Source of the DNA: Syngnathus acus
Lineage: Eukaryota; Chordata; Actinopteri; Syngnathiformes; Syngnathidae
Direction of reading: 5' to 3'
Assembly (NCBI RefSeq): GCF_901709675.1
Contig: NC_051087.1
Span: 13,147,384 to 13,211,383, forward strand
Length of the DNA stretch: 64,000 bases
The notes below the pieces were generated by a model. It had not been told where the DNA came from and did not search any database. It worked only from the letters and a program-made list of their open reading frames with translations. How positions within the stretch are numbered: position 1 is the stretch's first letter; every line of letters begins with the position of its first letter. A program made the translations under genes and the position numbers. This document shows, one piece after another, positions 11,701-21,741 of this stretch.

Positions 11701-14700
11701 AGGCTCGCCATGATGAGCCGCAAGCAGGTGGGCATCCCATCCTGCGGCCGACACGTGATTGGTCATTGGCCAGTTGGCCCTCAAGTGACGCGAGTCTTGC
11801 TTGCAGGCTGGAGCGAAAAATGCGGCTCGTGGGTGGAGAACCCCGACAGCGACTTCTGCTACTTGATGAACCACAACCATGCCAAGACCTGGCAGGAGGC
11901 GCGAGACGACTGCGTCCACCTTGGAGGCGACCTGCTCAGCATCACCGACAACACGGAGCAGCAGACCATCATACAAGGTAGGCTTATGGGCTTGATCGGG
12001 ACTGTTGGTTGAGAATCTTGTGATATTTGTAGAGGCTGGCGTATATGCCAAAGAAAGTGACATTTTAAAAAAGAACTTTCTTGCCAGTTGTCTTTCATTG
12101 CTCAAGACAAAGAAAACTTTGTTTGTGACGTCACTTGCAGTTGGTTACCAGACTGCAAGTGGTTGTTTATCTTGACATTTCTTGCATCTGACCGGAAAAA
12201 GACAGCTATAGGGATTGACAGATCTTGCTTTTAAAAGGCCGCCATACAAAAGACAGTATACAAAAGAAACTCGTCATTACCGAGAAGGCTTCGCCGAAAA
12301 ACTTTGTTTCATTGAAGATCCTGTTCCTTCAATCTATGAAAACAATGTAAACACAGTAAAGCGCTAAACTTGAGATGACACGAAAATTGTTAACTGTATT
12401 TAACTTTCATATTGCATGTCCAGGATGCCCTCAATGTCGTAGCATTAGCATCGGTCTTTCTGCTGATTTTAGAGCTGTGCCCTCTGTTGTCACTTCTTGT
12501 GGATGTATTTTGAGTAGTCGTATCAGCTAGTTGCATGTTTTATTCTTGGGGAACGCAAGAATGTGTTAAATGCGTTTGTAAGCTAGTATTAGCTTACTGC
12601 TTATCTTAACCGCGTTCATAAATATTGGGAAAGGATTTATTCTGTTACGTGTTATGTATGGTTGGAAGGACAAGTCTTCTGCAGTGACATCTTTTATTCG
12701 AGCTAAAGGTTTGCGGCGCAAGGAAACGCTACTTGCTAGCTCTTCTAAAAACTACAAATACGTCCGACCCGGAGGGGGCGGGGTGTGAAGTATCTCATTT
12801 GCATTTAAAGAGACCGCACCAAAACTACTAAGATAAGCTTGTGACGCTAGGACAGGGGTGGGCAAACTTTCTGACTTGCGGGCCGAATTGGGTTCTAAAT
12901 TTTGACCGGGGGGCCGAACCAGGAGCAGATGGATGTAGTGTTTGTGTGAAGTAATATAAATGACATGTAAAGGTCATTGCATAAAAGGTTTTTACTTTTA
13001 GTAGATACTAAAGCATGGATATTAAAAAAAAGCTTTTTGAAAACAAATGGATTTATTAACAGCATTAAAAAAATATTTCACCAAAAAACTATCAGTGATT
13101 CTTATTAAATACGACACTGTTATGATGAATCACATTTTCCATCACTTCAGCGCCTGCAGGTCAGATTTATGAAATATGTTTATCTAATGAGGCGAAATCA
13201 CATCCAACGGCAAACATTCTGACCAAATACATCATCTTGAAGAATCAGTGAAAGAATACATCTAAATAAAGTAATAAAGAAATCAATAGTATTGTTGGTT
13301 TCCCTTTTTTGCTAGTGCATCATAGTCTGGAGTAAAATTTGTTGTGGTAATTCTTAGGATAGAGCCGAGGTGTCGGTCCGTTAACCTAGATCTGTGACGG
13401 GCTTTGTTGACGTTCATGTGGCTGAACGTCTTCTCACACACGTAGGTCGAGCCAAATTGTCCACTCTTTTTTAACATTCGGCACTCAGTGTCCACCTTTC
13501 TTTTCTTCGGGCCCCTCATTTTAATGGAAGGATTCCAGGGGAAGGTTTGTGGGTGGCGTTAGCATAAAACTGTATCTGAAAGCTCAGCGCGCGAATTACG
13601 GGAATACTGACGTCACAGCCTACACTCGAAATTCGGCACTGATAGATGAAATTACTACGTACTACTGAGTACGCACACACACTTGTGAGTGTACACCGAG
13701 CTTTCTGACACGGCTCCCGGGAGTAAATGCGCTTCCCTATCTACTGGGGAAACATAGTAATTGCAGGGAAAATGACCCAAAAAAATTAATAATACAATTT
13801 ATTCAGGTTTGGCGGGCGGGATTAAACGGCCCCGTGGGCCGGATGTGGCCCGCGGGCCGTAGTTTGCCCATGTCTGCGCTAGGACAACGAGGAATTCAGA
13901 CAAAAGATATGCTGTTCCAAAATGTCAAATGAATTTATAACCATGACATGTATAAGCTTAAAGACATTCACTGGTGCCATCTTATTCATGTTTGATCCAA
14001 AGGTCTGGCCTTCGGTTTTAAAAACGCTTCTTCTCTGTGGTTGGCCACCAACACCACGATCACTCAAGAGGGCTGCAAGTGGACTGACGGGTCTCCCTTT
14101 CGTTACACCCACTGGACCACAGGTGGGGCCAAACGCCGTCCAATATTTGTTGCTAATGGTCTGGAGCAATGGAGAGGAGCGCTTAGCATCTGCCATCTGC
14201 TTACAGAAAGCCCTAGTGACTCCTCTGTTGAAAGCTGCCTTTCCTTTCACACTAAACGTGAACTGGGAAATTGGAAATTTGACAACTGCCAGAAGAAGAG
14301 AAACTACATGTGCAAGAAAAGAGCCAAAGGTAAGATGTGACTCATGGCCAATTGAGGTTGATGCCCATCTTTGGCTTTTGCCTCGCAGGACAGAAACCGG
14401 AACCTCCACGCCATAACGGTAAGTCAGTCTCCCCGAATCCTGAATGTTGACGTCAAAAGATGCGAGACGGAAAAAAGACATCACGGTGCGCTCGCAGGTT
14501 TTTGGGAGATCCTTGTGTGCAACCACCAGAAGAACGTCAACCTCTTTTGTCAGAGTGAGGGTCAAAGCGTCATCCGCATCCAGTCGGCCTTCTATGGACG
14601 GAGGAGCGGCAGCCTTTGTCCAACTCAGAACGCAACCAAGGGTAAGACAGGACATAAGCGACGTCGTCGCGTTGCATTTTGGTTCGACGATACGACCGTT

Positions 14701-17700
14701 GCAACCAAATAAGCTTCCACGCGGCCTTGTGACTTGCAGAGACTTGCGTGGTGCGAGGAGCCCTCCCTCACTACAGGCAGAAATGTGACAACCGTCAATA
14801 TTGTCTAGCTGACCCTTTTGAGGGCGTCCGGGAGACCTGCCCTGCAGTTTCCAAATACCTGCACACGGTCTACAGCTGTGAACGGAAAGGTGGGCTTCAC
14901 GTCTCTGTTGTCTAATGCGGTATCTCCCGACCAGAGTTGGGGTATGACGGCACATTGAATGGTCTGTTCTGCTACGGACGTTGATGCGATGGATAAAAGG
15001 TTCAGGGGACCACTCGCCATAAAAGCTTAGCGACCATTGGCCTAGTGAATCGACGGCGCCTAACAATGCCCAGAACAATACAACACAAGGATTCTGTTAT
15101 CAGGGATCCGTTGCAACATGATTCTGGGTTGTCCTCAGTGTGTCTTGACAGTTTGGTCGAGGCGGACAAGCGCATCGCCGACTCAGCGTTTGAAGCCTCC
15201 TCCTCTATGAGCGACACCAGCCCAGAGAAAGCTCAATTGAGCAAGAATTCCTGCTGGAGACCGTCACAAGATCGTACGTAGACAACCGAAAGTTACTTCG
15301 GCGCTGGCAGTTTTGGTGTCCTGAGCGAACTTGTGTCCTGCAGCCTCCACCAGCTGGATCCAGGTGAACCTAGGTCACGTGAGAAAGGTGACCGGGATCG
15401 TCACCCAGGGCTGTCCTCATACTGACCAAAGGTCCTGGGTCATCGACTTTGAGATGAAGATGAGTTTGGATGGCAAAAGCTGGACTGAACACCCGGACGA
15501 AAAGGTGAGCGGCCAGCCAGTCGACCTGACGCCGACCGGGCCCCCCAAACTTGCCATTACAAATGAGAGTGCTATTTCTAGTTTACCGGAGGGGGGGAGC
15601 ACCGGTTTGGCTCTGCGTTTTCCGCTCAGTACGTCCGCATCCTGCCGCTGGAGGACAGCGTTGACTTCGGCCTCAGCTTTGACCTCTTGGGATGCGCACG
15701 TGACGGTAAGCGAGTCTCTCCCTCCGCTGCCGGTAAAAACATGCAACCCATCTTTTGATATCACCTTTTGTCTGACAGATGGGATGACCTGTGACAGCAC
15801 GTTCAACAGCCTCCACTTGACCAAGGCAATGACGTGAGTCGCACTTGCCCCGGTGTTTCCATGACGGTGAGCGCCTGTCATCAATTTGCTTGTCCTCTCC
15901 TTCTGCAGGTTCCACTGCCCACCCAAGTGCGCCAACTCCAAACACAATGTCACAGGAACCTTGGTCTACAATAAGGTACGGGATTGCTGACCCTTGGATT
16001 GGAGAGGCACTGGCTCTTGGCAAAAATCATCATTTCAAAGATGAACATACATTTCAATTGGGATTTTCAAATTAGTTCCATTTGAAAGATTATTTTATTT
16101 CCACACACCACTCAGGAAATCAAATCCTCCCTATCGTGACCCGTCAGTTGAGTTCTTGACTTGATGTGAGTGCAGGACTCAAGCGTCTGCGCGGCCGCTA
16201 TTCACGCCGGCGTCATTCGTAACGACATCGGAGGAGACTGTATTGTGATGAAAGCCGTGGCAAAGAAGGGCTTTGCTGGCTCCACCCAGAACGGGATCAC
16301 CTCCCTCAAGTGAGTGGCCAACGTTTATGGCAAAGTACCAATAAGAGGCCCAGCTCATTGTCACATGTACGACCTGCAGGAATGCCGACTCAACGGATCA
16401 GGCCTTCACATTTGCAGACGGAGGTGAGTTCACGGAGCATTTTTTCATGTCAAGTGCTCAACTACTGCTAACCCCGCACGGGATCTCACCTGCAGAGCCG
16501 AGATGCTTGGGAGAGTCCTGGGAGGAGTTTGCGGGCTTCTGCTACAAAGCTTTTGAGGACAAGAAGGAGTGGGCCACTGCTCAAGCTGACTGCAAGAAAT
16601 TGGGTGCCAATCTGGTGTCCATCCTTTCCAAGGTGGAGCAGACGTGGGTGAAAATTGCTTCTGCCCTCGGTGCGCAAACCGTCTTTGTAGAACTACTATC
16701 CCCTGAACGCTGGGTGAGAGATCTGCTCGCCTTTGTCCTCTGCAGACACCAGCGATATGTGGACCGGACTGCATGACCAGAGTGTCCTCGGCATGTTTGA
16801 GTGGTCGGACCGCCACGAGGTGACCTTCACCGACTGGGCCCCGGAAGAACCCAAACACCTGAAAAAGGACTGTGTGGCGATGTCGCAAAAGGTGCGTGGC
16901 CAATTGACCGTTTGCAAGAACATCTGCACGATCCACTGAAATCCTTCTTGCTCATCTTTCAGGCTGGAAAATGGAAGCAGATGAGCTGCAAGATACCCAA
17001 CAGCTTCATGTGCAAGATGCCCAAAGCGCATTATGCAATCACCTCAGAGAAGGCAGAGGAGAGCCACTCTGGTGACAGCGTACTCTTGCACAGAAGCAAG
17101 CTCGCCAAGTCAGCGAATGCAGTGAGTTGATTATTTTCTCTCTCTCTCTCTGCATCCCACGTTTCTGGACAGGTTCAAAAGACAGTTGTAATGATTTCCA
17201 CACAATCTCATTTCAGTGTCAGATTTTAGCATTTGCATGCGCATTCTACTCAAGATGTTTTGGCCAGTTATGTTTTGATTACATGTTTGCAGCTTGGATC
17301 AATGATCAAGCTGAAGGGAGGTCTCCGTGTGAACAACGTCATCACCATCACAGGACGAGCAAATAAACTGGCAGAATGGTACAAGGACCCCCAGCCACTC
17401 CCACAGGGGCACAAAAATGCTAATACCACAAACACACAGTTGTACATCTGTGTTGCAGGTTTAAAATCAACCTGTTTGTGCCTGACGACGAAACCGACAA
17501 CGTGGTCGCGCTGCTCCTCAAGTTGAACTTTGTAACCAAGAAGATTTGGTTGTACTCCAGAGTGAACACAACTTGGAACGAAAGAGAGGAGCATCCCACA
17601 CAAAGCTCTGGACGCGGACAAGAAGTCAAGGTGACGTGAATCACACTGTATTTCTGCACACACTCTCACTTACAGTTTTGGGGTTTCCAAACTTTGTGGT

Positions 17701-18351
17701 GTGGAATGCTCCATACCTTTGATTGGTGCCGGTTAGTTATATCTAATCTAATTGTCGCTTCGTTGTTTGTTCATATGCGCAAGGCGTATCCATACAACTG
17801 TCTGTCAAATCCATTCCATCTTGTAGAACCTCCCTAAACATACGTAAATCTTAAAAAATAGAGTGTTTCCAATGGGAAGCCGACATCTACTGGTTGAAGA
17901 GCACCTAGCCGCTAATAAAGGTTGGGGAGATTTTCTTTTTCAAACTACAAAAAGTATGGAATGGAAATGTTACAGTCAAAAGGAAGTGCTCAAACCATCC
18001 CACCCTTCGTGATGCAACTCAGAAATGTCCACAATAGCATGAATTTTCTTCCAATCGCTAGCGAAACTGTAAGGCTTGCTCGCCAAAAAAATCACAAGTC
18101 CCAAAAATGTCAACGTGAACGTCACATCTCCCGCCTTTGCTCGCTACCATGCCGTTCACACTCATCACGTGCATGGTGTCCTTGTTGTTGCTCAGGTTGT
18201 CATCAAGTGCGCCGACGATCATTTCCAGATCACAATCAACGGCCTCGACCAGGTGACTTACAAATACAGAGAGGCCAATCTACAAAGCATCACGCAGATG
18301 ATCGTGTGGGGTCACGTCTCCATCAAGGACATCAAGCAAAGCTCCGCTTAG
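3366..18351 (+). CDS. Multi-lectin chimeric gene, copy 1 (signal-peptide exon outside window)
   Basis: Exons read in one continuous phase chain: 3366-3753, 3910-4031, 4097-4153, 4233-4388, 4479-4561, 4892-5003, 5068-5118, 5189-5356, 5467-5574, 5649-5765, 6490-6883, 7053-7168, 7237-7293, 7373-7528, 7604-7692, 8715-8838, 8917-8967, 9036-9203, 9335-9451, 9526-9645, 9875-10266 (frameshifted), 10435-10556, 10625-10681, 10761-10916, 11007-11098, 11488-11608, 11689-11727, 11807-11977, 14003-14122, 14207-14329, 14389-14418, 14498-14641, 14740-14889, 15139-15273, 15344-15504, 15582-15705, 15779-15833, 15909-15975, 16176-16309, 16380-16423, 16496-16669, 16746-16891, 16963-17121, 17293-17378, 17459-17630, 18196-18351. 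Domains: nine CTLDs, SUEL lectin, F5/8C, LCCL, CTLD10, galectin; no transmembrane segment after CTLD1. The chain is broken by a stop at 9654 unless a GC donor is used, and by a +4 shift at about 10120. Ligand binding, outside the cell, is inferred. I do not recognise a named gene with this order. Confidence 0.8.
5766..6489. other. Intron between cassettes 1 and 2; LINE/SINE tail with (ATT)n
   Basis: No exon is seen. At about 5990-6036 'ggcgccttataaataaaatg' runs into a (TTA)n microsatellite, the usual 3' tail of a fish retroposon. The repeat is shorter in copy 2 (49020-49051). Confidence 0.6.
6490..9656 (+). CDS. Cassette 2: CTLD4-CTLD5-CTLD6, copy 1; ends in GC donor or stop
   Basis: Same ten-exon order and phases as cassette 1. 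CTLD4: 6490-6883 and 7053-7168. Linker 7237-7293. CTLD5: 7373-7528, 7604-7692, 8715-8838. Linker 8917-8967. CTLD6: 9036-9203, 9335-9451, 9526 onward. The exon pair at the start of CTLD4 is strikingly close to CTLD1, so cassettes arose by tandem duplication. In cassette 1 the last exon ends AAGAG|GTAACG; here the same position reads AAGAG|GCATGA, and read-through reaches TGA at 9654-9656 after RGRGMI. So either a weak GC donor is used at 9646, or translation ends here to give a six-CTLD protein. Copy 2 has the same change (52646-52657). Confidence 0.82.
7905..8460 (+). mobile_element. LINE 3'-end fragment in CTLD5 intron, copy 1
   Basis: Frames in 7960-8120 resemble the C-terminal tail of a non-LTR retrotransposon RT protein, with phrases such as MCIFVNGVKLWNKL. 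The stretch then runs into an AT-rich 3' end 'gttcaaaaataaatttcact' and an A-tract. Copy 2 carries the same fragment at about 50915-51495, so insertion predates the duplication. The clade is not certain. Confidence 0.55.
9875..10266 (+). pseudogene. Frameshifted CTLD7 first exon, copy 1
   Basis: The exon is homologous to 3366-3753 and 6490-6883, with the same acceptor and donor (392 bp here, against 388 and 394). Where the others read 'tacgcgattgacaag' this one reads 'tacgcacgcgactgacaag', a 4-base gain that brings TGA in frame at 10132-10134. Beyond it the CTLD resumes in the +1 frame (KCDEAWCRYDKEQKK). The identical lesion is in copy 2 at 52876-53267, so it predates the gene duplication or was spread by conversion. 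Skipping this exon (phase 1 to 2) with the next (2 to 1) would restore the frame. Confidence 0.85.
10435..14329 (+). CDS. Rest of cassette 3: CTLD7 end, CTLD8, CTLD9, copy 1
   Basis: CTLD7 second exon 10435-10556; linker 10625-10681; CTLD8 10761-10916, 11007-11098, 11488-11608; linker 11689-11727; CTLD9 11807-11977, then, after a 2-kb intron enlarged by a transposon, 14003-14122 and 14207-14329. CTLD8 shows CDPGDFLFDDSCYHF and PSVCKKG. CTLD9 shows DFCYLMNHNHAKTWQEAR and GNWKFDNCQKK. All exons downstream of CTLD7's first exon are open, with consensus splice sites. This preservation argues that the 3' half of the gene is still used despite the upstream frameshift. Confidence 0.82.
11978..12852. 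other. Intron in CTLD9 with an unidentified coding-like relic, copy 1
   Basis: The stretch 12170-12370 is homologous to 57020-57230, where an open frame (KRTAIGIDRSCF...ETADTVKR) survives; here it is broken by small indels. I do not recognise the source. It may be an old processed pseudogene or transposon piece. The remainder shows nothing. Confidence 0.45.
12853..13876 (-). mobile_element. Non-autonomous hAT element with 8-bp target duplication, copy 1 only
   Basis: It starts CAGGGGTGGGCAAAC and ends in the imperfect complement GTTTGCCCATGTCTG, flanked by 'cgctagga' at 12845-12852 and 13877-13884. A minus-strand frame at 13283-13519 fuses a transposase start (MRGPKKRKVDTECR) to a C-terminal dimerisation segment (STYVCEKTFSHMNVNKARHRSRLTD); most of the transposase is deleted. 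Copy 2 has the empty site near 57720. Relatives are at 21742-23063 and 35280-36600. Confidence 0.93.
14389..14889 (+). CDS. SUEL / rhamnose-binding lectin domain with linker, copy 1
   Basis: A 30-bp proline-rich linker exon (GQKPEPPRHNG, 14389-14418) precedes two exons, 14498-14641 and 14740-14889. Together they encode an SUEL-type domain: VCNHQKNVNLFC, IRIQSAFYGRRSGSLC with the family YGR motif, RQKCDNRQYCLADPF, and ETCPAVSKYLHTVYSCE. The family's usual DPC reads DPF here, and the Glu normally after the first Cys is absent, so classical rhamnose binding is uncertain. In fish this fold is best known from egg and skin lectins. All cysteines for the fold are present and phases are 1-1. Confidence 0.88.
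15139..15705 (+). CDS. F5/8 type C (discoidin) domain, copy 1
   Basis: Three exons: 15139-15273, 15344-15504, 15582-15705. The domain opens ADKRIADSAFEASSSMSD, continues NSCWRP and, across a phase-1 intron, SWIQVNLGHVRKVTGIVTQG, then WVIDFEMKMSLDGKSW and closes YVRILPLEDSVDFGLSFDLLGC. These are the standard landmarks of an FA58C beta-barrel. The acceptor at 15139 joins the SUEL exon cleanly (ERK then VCLDSLVEAD). This family binds lipids or glycans through exposed loops. An inverted fragment of the first exon and its upstream intron is found inside the provirus at 36706-37364. Confidence 0.88.
15779..16423 (+). CDS. LCCL domain, copy 1
   Basis: Four short exons: 15779-15833, 15909-15975, 16176-16309, 16380-16423. 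They give MTCDSTFN, FHCPPKCANSKHNVTGTLVY, VCAAAIHAGVIRNDIGGDC and STQNGITSLKNA, matching LCCL landmarks (CPxxC, AAIHAGV). In DCBLD receptors an LCCL domain precedes F5/8C; here the order is reversed. LCCL domains occur in secreted matrix and immune proteins. Confidence 0.9.
16496..17121 (+). CDS. CTLD10 and hinge, copy 1
   Basis: Exons 16496-16669, 16746-16891 and 16963-17121 encode a lone, more conventional CTLD: ESWEEFAGFCYKAF, DCKKLGANLVSI, MWTGLHDQ, EWSDRHEVTFTDWAPEEP and CKIPNSFMCKM. The EPN position reads EPK and the WND position reads WKQ, so calcium-dependent sugar binding is doubtful. A serine- and charge-rich hinge (residues after FMCKMPKAH) leads to the galectin domain. Confidence 0.88.
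17293..18351 (+). CDS. C-terminal galectin domain, copy 1
   Basis: Exons 17293-17378, 17459-17630 and 18196-18351 (stop TAG 18349-18351). Landmarks are KGGLRVNNVITITGRAN, FKINLFVPDDETDNVVALLL, the RVNTTWNEREE strand that holds the conserved Trp, FQITINGLDQVTYKY and MIVWGHVSIKDI. The galectin HxNPR signature is replaced by KLNFV while the Trp and following Glu stay, so beta-galactoside binding may be lost or altered. Known galectins are leaderless; here the fold is the tail of a protein with a signal peptide or anchor, which is unusual. Confidence 0.85.
17631..18195. other. Last intron, copy 1
   Basis: No exon seen. It ends in a clear acceptor 'gttgttgctcag' (18184-18195). A frame crossing 18110-18195 is probably intronic. 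Confidence 0.5.
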
Positions 18352-18770
18352 ACCAGTCTGCGTCAAAATGTGAGGACAGACGTCATGAAAGTGTTCAAAT
18401 TGTTTTTGGCACAGCCTTTTCCACCAGCCACAGATGGTTTGTGGGATAATTGTACAAAAGTAACCACTTTATAGTTTGATCTAATACTTAATCTTAGTCT
18501 AATGGGCTATCAGAAAAAGCCAGACTTGCATGCTTTTTTTCTCTTTTTGATTGCCTTTATGCATCCGGGCTTTGTGTTTATTGCATTGAACTGCGCAATA
18601 TTTGTAGAAGACAAATTTCCTGGCCCGATCAAGAGACCATTTTGACTGATTGGATGATGAGTAATGAGAAGAGAATGCAGTTTCTGGAGAAACTGCGTGT
18701 GAAGGCCAAAGAAGCTGGATGGAAACTTGGGATTGGGGAATGCTAGCGAATGATGTGAAAAGGCGAGAAA
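18352..18770. other. 3' flank of lectin gene copy 1
   Basis: Presumed 3' UTR and flank. I see no AATAAA close to the stop codon. Bases 18675-18760 have a diverged relative at about 39250-39335, in the inter-copy region. Confidence 0.5.
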
Positions 18771-19405
18771 TAACGACAAGCGAGAAAAATGTTAAGCGAG
18801 AAAAAAATGGTAACGCGAGTCACGTCAACGAGAAAAAAGTACGATAAGCGAGAGAAAAACAGCGAGACAGTGAGAAAAACATGAGCGAGCAGTAAGCGAG
18901 AAAAACAGGAAACGAGAACAGCTAAGCAGAGTTAAGTGGAAATAATGGTAAGTGAGAAAAACAATAGGCAAGAAAAATGGTACGCGATAAAAGCGGTACA
19001 TGAGAAAAAAAGCGAGGAAAAGCGGTAGGCGAGAGAAAAAACGATGACAAAAAAATGAAGTGAGAAAAAGAGACGAAGGTAAAACTACGCTAGAAAAAAA
19101 CGGTAAGCGAGAAAAAACAATAGGCAAGAAAAACAGTAAGTGAGAAAAATCGTTAGAGAAAAAAGTAAGCCGGAAAAAAAGGTAGCGGGAAAAAAAGGTA
19201 GACGAGAAAAAACACAGAGAAACGGTAAGCAAGCGGTAAGCAAGAAAAAACGGAAAGTGTAAAAAAAAACGTTGAGAAAAAACGAAGCATAAAAGACGTA
19301 GGTGAGAAAACCAGTAAGCACGCACTAAGCGACAAAAAAAGGAAGCAGGAAAATACAAAGCAAAAACGTAAGTGAGAAAAACGGTAAGCGAGGAAAGAAC
19401 AATTT
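18771..19405. repeat. Purine-rich degenerate minisatellite, copy 1
   Basis: Over forty imperfect units of about 13-17 bp, core 'gtaagcgagaaaaa', on the plus strand. Minus-strand frames of 177 and 78 residues, rich in Phe, Leu and Ser, are products of the repeat and not genes. Copy 2 has the same array at 62936-63565 with unit-level differences. Confidence 0.92.
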
Positions 19406-19564
19406 TCTCAACGGATCTACACGATTCACAAAATTGATACTTCCGACGGACAAAAACACGGAAATCCGCAGAAAATTCTCATCCCTGTATAGACGTCTAC
19501 GGGATAGACAGCTTTTAGAAGTCTTTGTGAAAGTTTTTTAGACATTTTTTGCATCTATCTATAG

Positions 19565-20415
19565 CAGTGGTCCCCAACCTTTTTTGCGCCACGGACCGGT
19601 TACAGAAATATTTTCGCGGACTGGCCTTTATATAAAAACATTTATATAAATAAATAATACATTCATAATAAATATAAAAATACGATGAAATAAAATAATG
19701 ATACGACTGGCATAAAAACAAGTATAAACGAGATAAAAATAAAACTCACCGTTACGTTGAATTAGTGGGAGGGCTGAGCTTGTTTCTCAGAAACGAGCCA
19801 GTCCCAATCAGAGACAATGACACCCAAAGTGGTTAAGGTTTGTCTTTTAATACAGGATGCTTGGTCTCCATGTGCCGAAGCAGTTTTGAAGGCTTCATTG
19901 CTTCGTTAGCTAGCCTGTCAGCACATATTATGCAGAGTGGGCTTGGCGCGTCAGAGTCACCTGTGGCGATAAATCCATATTTTAAGTAGGACTCCAGAAA
20001 TGTTCTTTTAGATGCAGCTTCTTTCTTAGAAGTCGCGGGTTATTCTTCTTCCGTCTCCTCATTTGGCTTTTTTCCCTTTCCAAAGCAGCTTTCCAATGTT
20101 ACTTGCTCATATTTGCTTGCTTCGCGGGAACATGTCACGTGATTGAGACGGGCGTCTTGACCTGAACCGATGGATTAATTGGGAGAGAATCGCCAATTTT
20201 TTTTATATTTTTCAAAATAAATTCGGACTAATTTTTGCTAGCTTTGCGGGCTCGACTGGGGAAACATGTCACATGACCGGGACGAGCGTCTTGACCTGAA
20301 TTAATTGATCGTCGAGAAAAAAAAGTTTGTTTTTTTTCCTGTGCGGCTTGGTGGCCCGGTACCAAGTGACCCACGGACCGGTACCGGTCCACGGCCCGGT
20401 GGTTGGGGGCCCCTG
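19565..20415 (-). mobile_element. hAT element with perfect 8-bp target duplication, copy 1
   Basis: It begins CAGTGGTCCCCAACC and ends GGTTGGGGGCCCCTG, flanked by 'atctatag' at 19557-19564 and 20416-20423. The interior is a decayed minus-strand BED-finger transposase start, like that at 55934-56218. The same insertion begins at 63731 in copy 2, so it predates the duplication. Confidence 0.93.
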
Positions 20416-20423
20416 ATCTATAG

Positions 20424-21049
20424 CATAGACGTCTATGGGATAGATGTCTAAAAACTTTCCCTTTTAGACCTTTTTAGACGGGTTTTAGGCAAGACGTCTA
20501 GGTAGATGACAAAATCAGGGCAGTGTCTCTGATTAGTTTGACAGCACAGTGGATTGAGGATAATTTCACCCCACAAAGAGTCGTTTTACATGCAAGAAAA
20601 GAACCTTCCACTTACATTTTCCAAGTAGGCATTGGTGTAGCCAACAGAAAATTTTGAACAAACAAGGTTATGCCGTTCTCAGTTATTTTTTTTTCGTATT
20701 TTTTTGCTGGTAAACGTCAAAGAATTTGTTATTTATGTAGAAGAGGTTTTTTTTTTATAGTTAATAGAAAAGTGAGATTTAAAGTAGACTGTTACTGTCA
20801 TTCACTGTCAACTGTAACATTTGCTTTTTGCATTGAAAAATAAAAATGACATTTAAGTTTGGTGGAATTATATCTTTTGTGTTCTTCAGTACTCTGTGTC
20901 AACAAGTAGTGTAATCAAAGTACTTTTACTTATATCTGTTTTTAAAAAAAGTGGTATCGGTGCATCCGATTTTCGTCTTTCATTTCATGTATTTAAAGCG
21001 GTTTTGCATCGTAAAAGCGTTCTAAGATACTTAACGTGCGCGGGAACTA
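20424..21049. other. Intergenic AT-rich stretch
   Basis: Contains several 'gacgtcta' motifs near 20428-20510 (also near 19490) and T-runs. No gene seen. Confidence 0.5.
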
Positions 21050-21287
21050 CCGTATTTTCCGCACTATTAGGCGCACTTAAAAACTTACATTTTACTCAAA
21101 AAAACACAGTGCGCCTTATAATGCAGAGCGCCTTATATATGGATCAATTGAGGAATTCGTTGATCCATACTGGTTGTACACAGTGCTCTGCCAAAACGTT
21201 TCAGTACGTTTTAGTACGACTAGTAAATTACAAGGTCGCATCGCTTCCCAACATTACGGCAACTGTGGTCAGGGGGCGTCACCGAAT

Positions 21288-21716
21288 AGCTGTTGTACCC
21301 GCGAGGCTATTTCATTTCAAAACAGGCTGCTCCGTTAATGTTTCGAGTAAATTTACGGATTGATATGGAAGGGAAACATAGGTAAGCAGTACCAATGTGT
21401 TAGATCAAACTTTAGTCAGTTCCGATCATTTTATAGGAGATCGTTTGAGAAACGCGATTGTTTACACTTCACTGAGGCTCATGGGGGTCTGCGAGCTGAG
21501 GCTCATGGGAGTTTGCGGGTGGCTAATGCTATAATAATAGCTGCTATACGCACAAGGCTATTTCATGTCAAAATAGGCTGCTCTGTTAATGTTTCGAGTA
21601 GATTTACGGATCGATATGGAATGGAAACATAGGTAAGCAGTACCAGTGTTAGATCGAACTTTAGTCAGTTCTGATCATTTTATAGGAGATTGTTTGAGAA
21701 ACGCGATTGTTTACAG
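21288..21716. repeat. Direct tandem duplication of about 185 bp
   Basis: Bases 21288-21468 and 21534-21716 are diverged direct copies (shared 'gtttcgagta', 'acataggtaagcagtacca', 'gagaaacgcgattgttta'), separated by two short 'gaggctcatggg' repeats. Non-coding. Confidence 0.8.
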
Positions 21717-21741
21717 AGGGCTTATTGGTTATTGGCTAGTG

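Larger units (their letters stand above)
1..19834 (+). repeat. Segmental duplication, copy 1 (pairs with 43055-64000)
   Basis: Nearly every exon, intron and old transposon in this interval has a near-identical partner in the same order and orientation starting at 43055. The offset is about 43.0 kb at the left and 44.2 kb at the right; the change is fully explained by copy-specific insertions (a SINE at 319-629 and a hAT element at 12853-13876 here; several elements in copy 2). The pairing begins before base 1, so the left limit is not visible. Confidence 0.97.

Noticed and set aside
13879-15078. 399-residue minus-strand open frame
   Set aside because: It is antisense to CTLD9 and SUEL exons with good splice sites. 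The copy 2 equivalent is broken at 241 residues, so there is no constraint on the frame.
15417-15953. 178-residue minus-strand frame conserved in both copies
   Set aside because: Antisense to F5/8C and LCCL exons; conservation follows from the recent duplication.
18825-19358. 177-residue Phe/Leu-rich minus-strand frame that looks like a membrane protein
   Set aside because: Pure product of the purine-rich minisatellite; repeat units change freely between copies.
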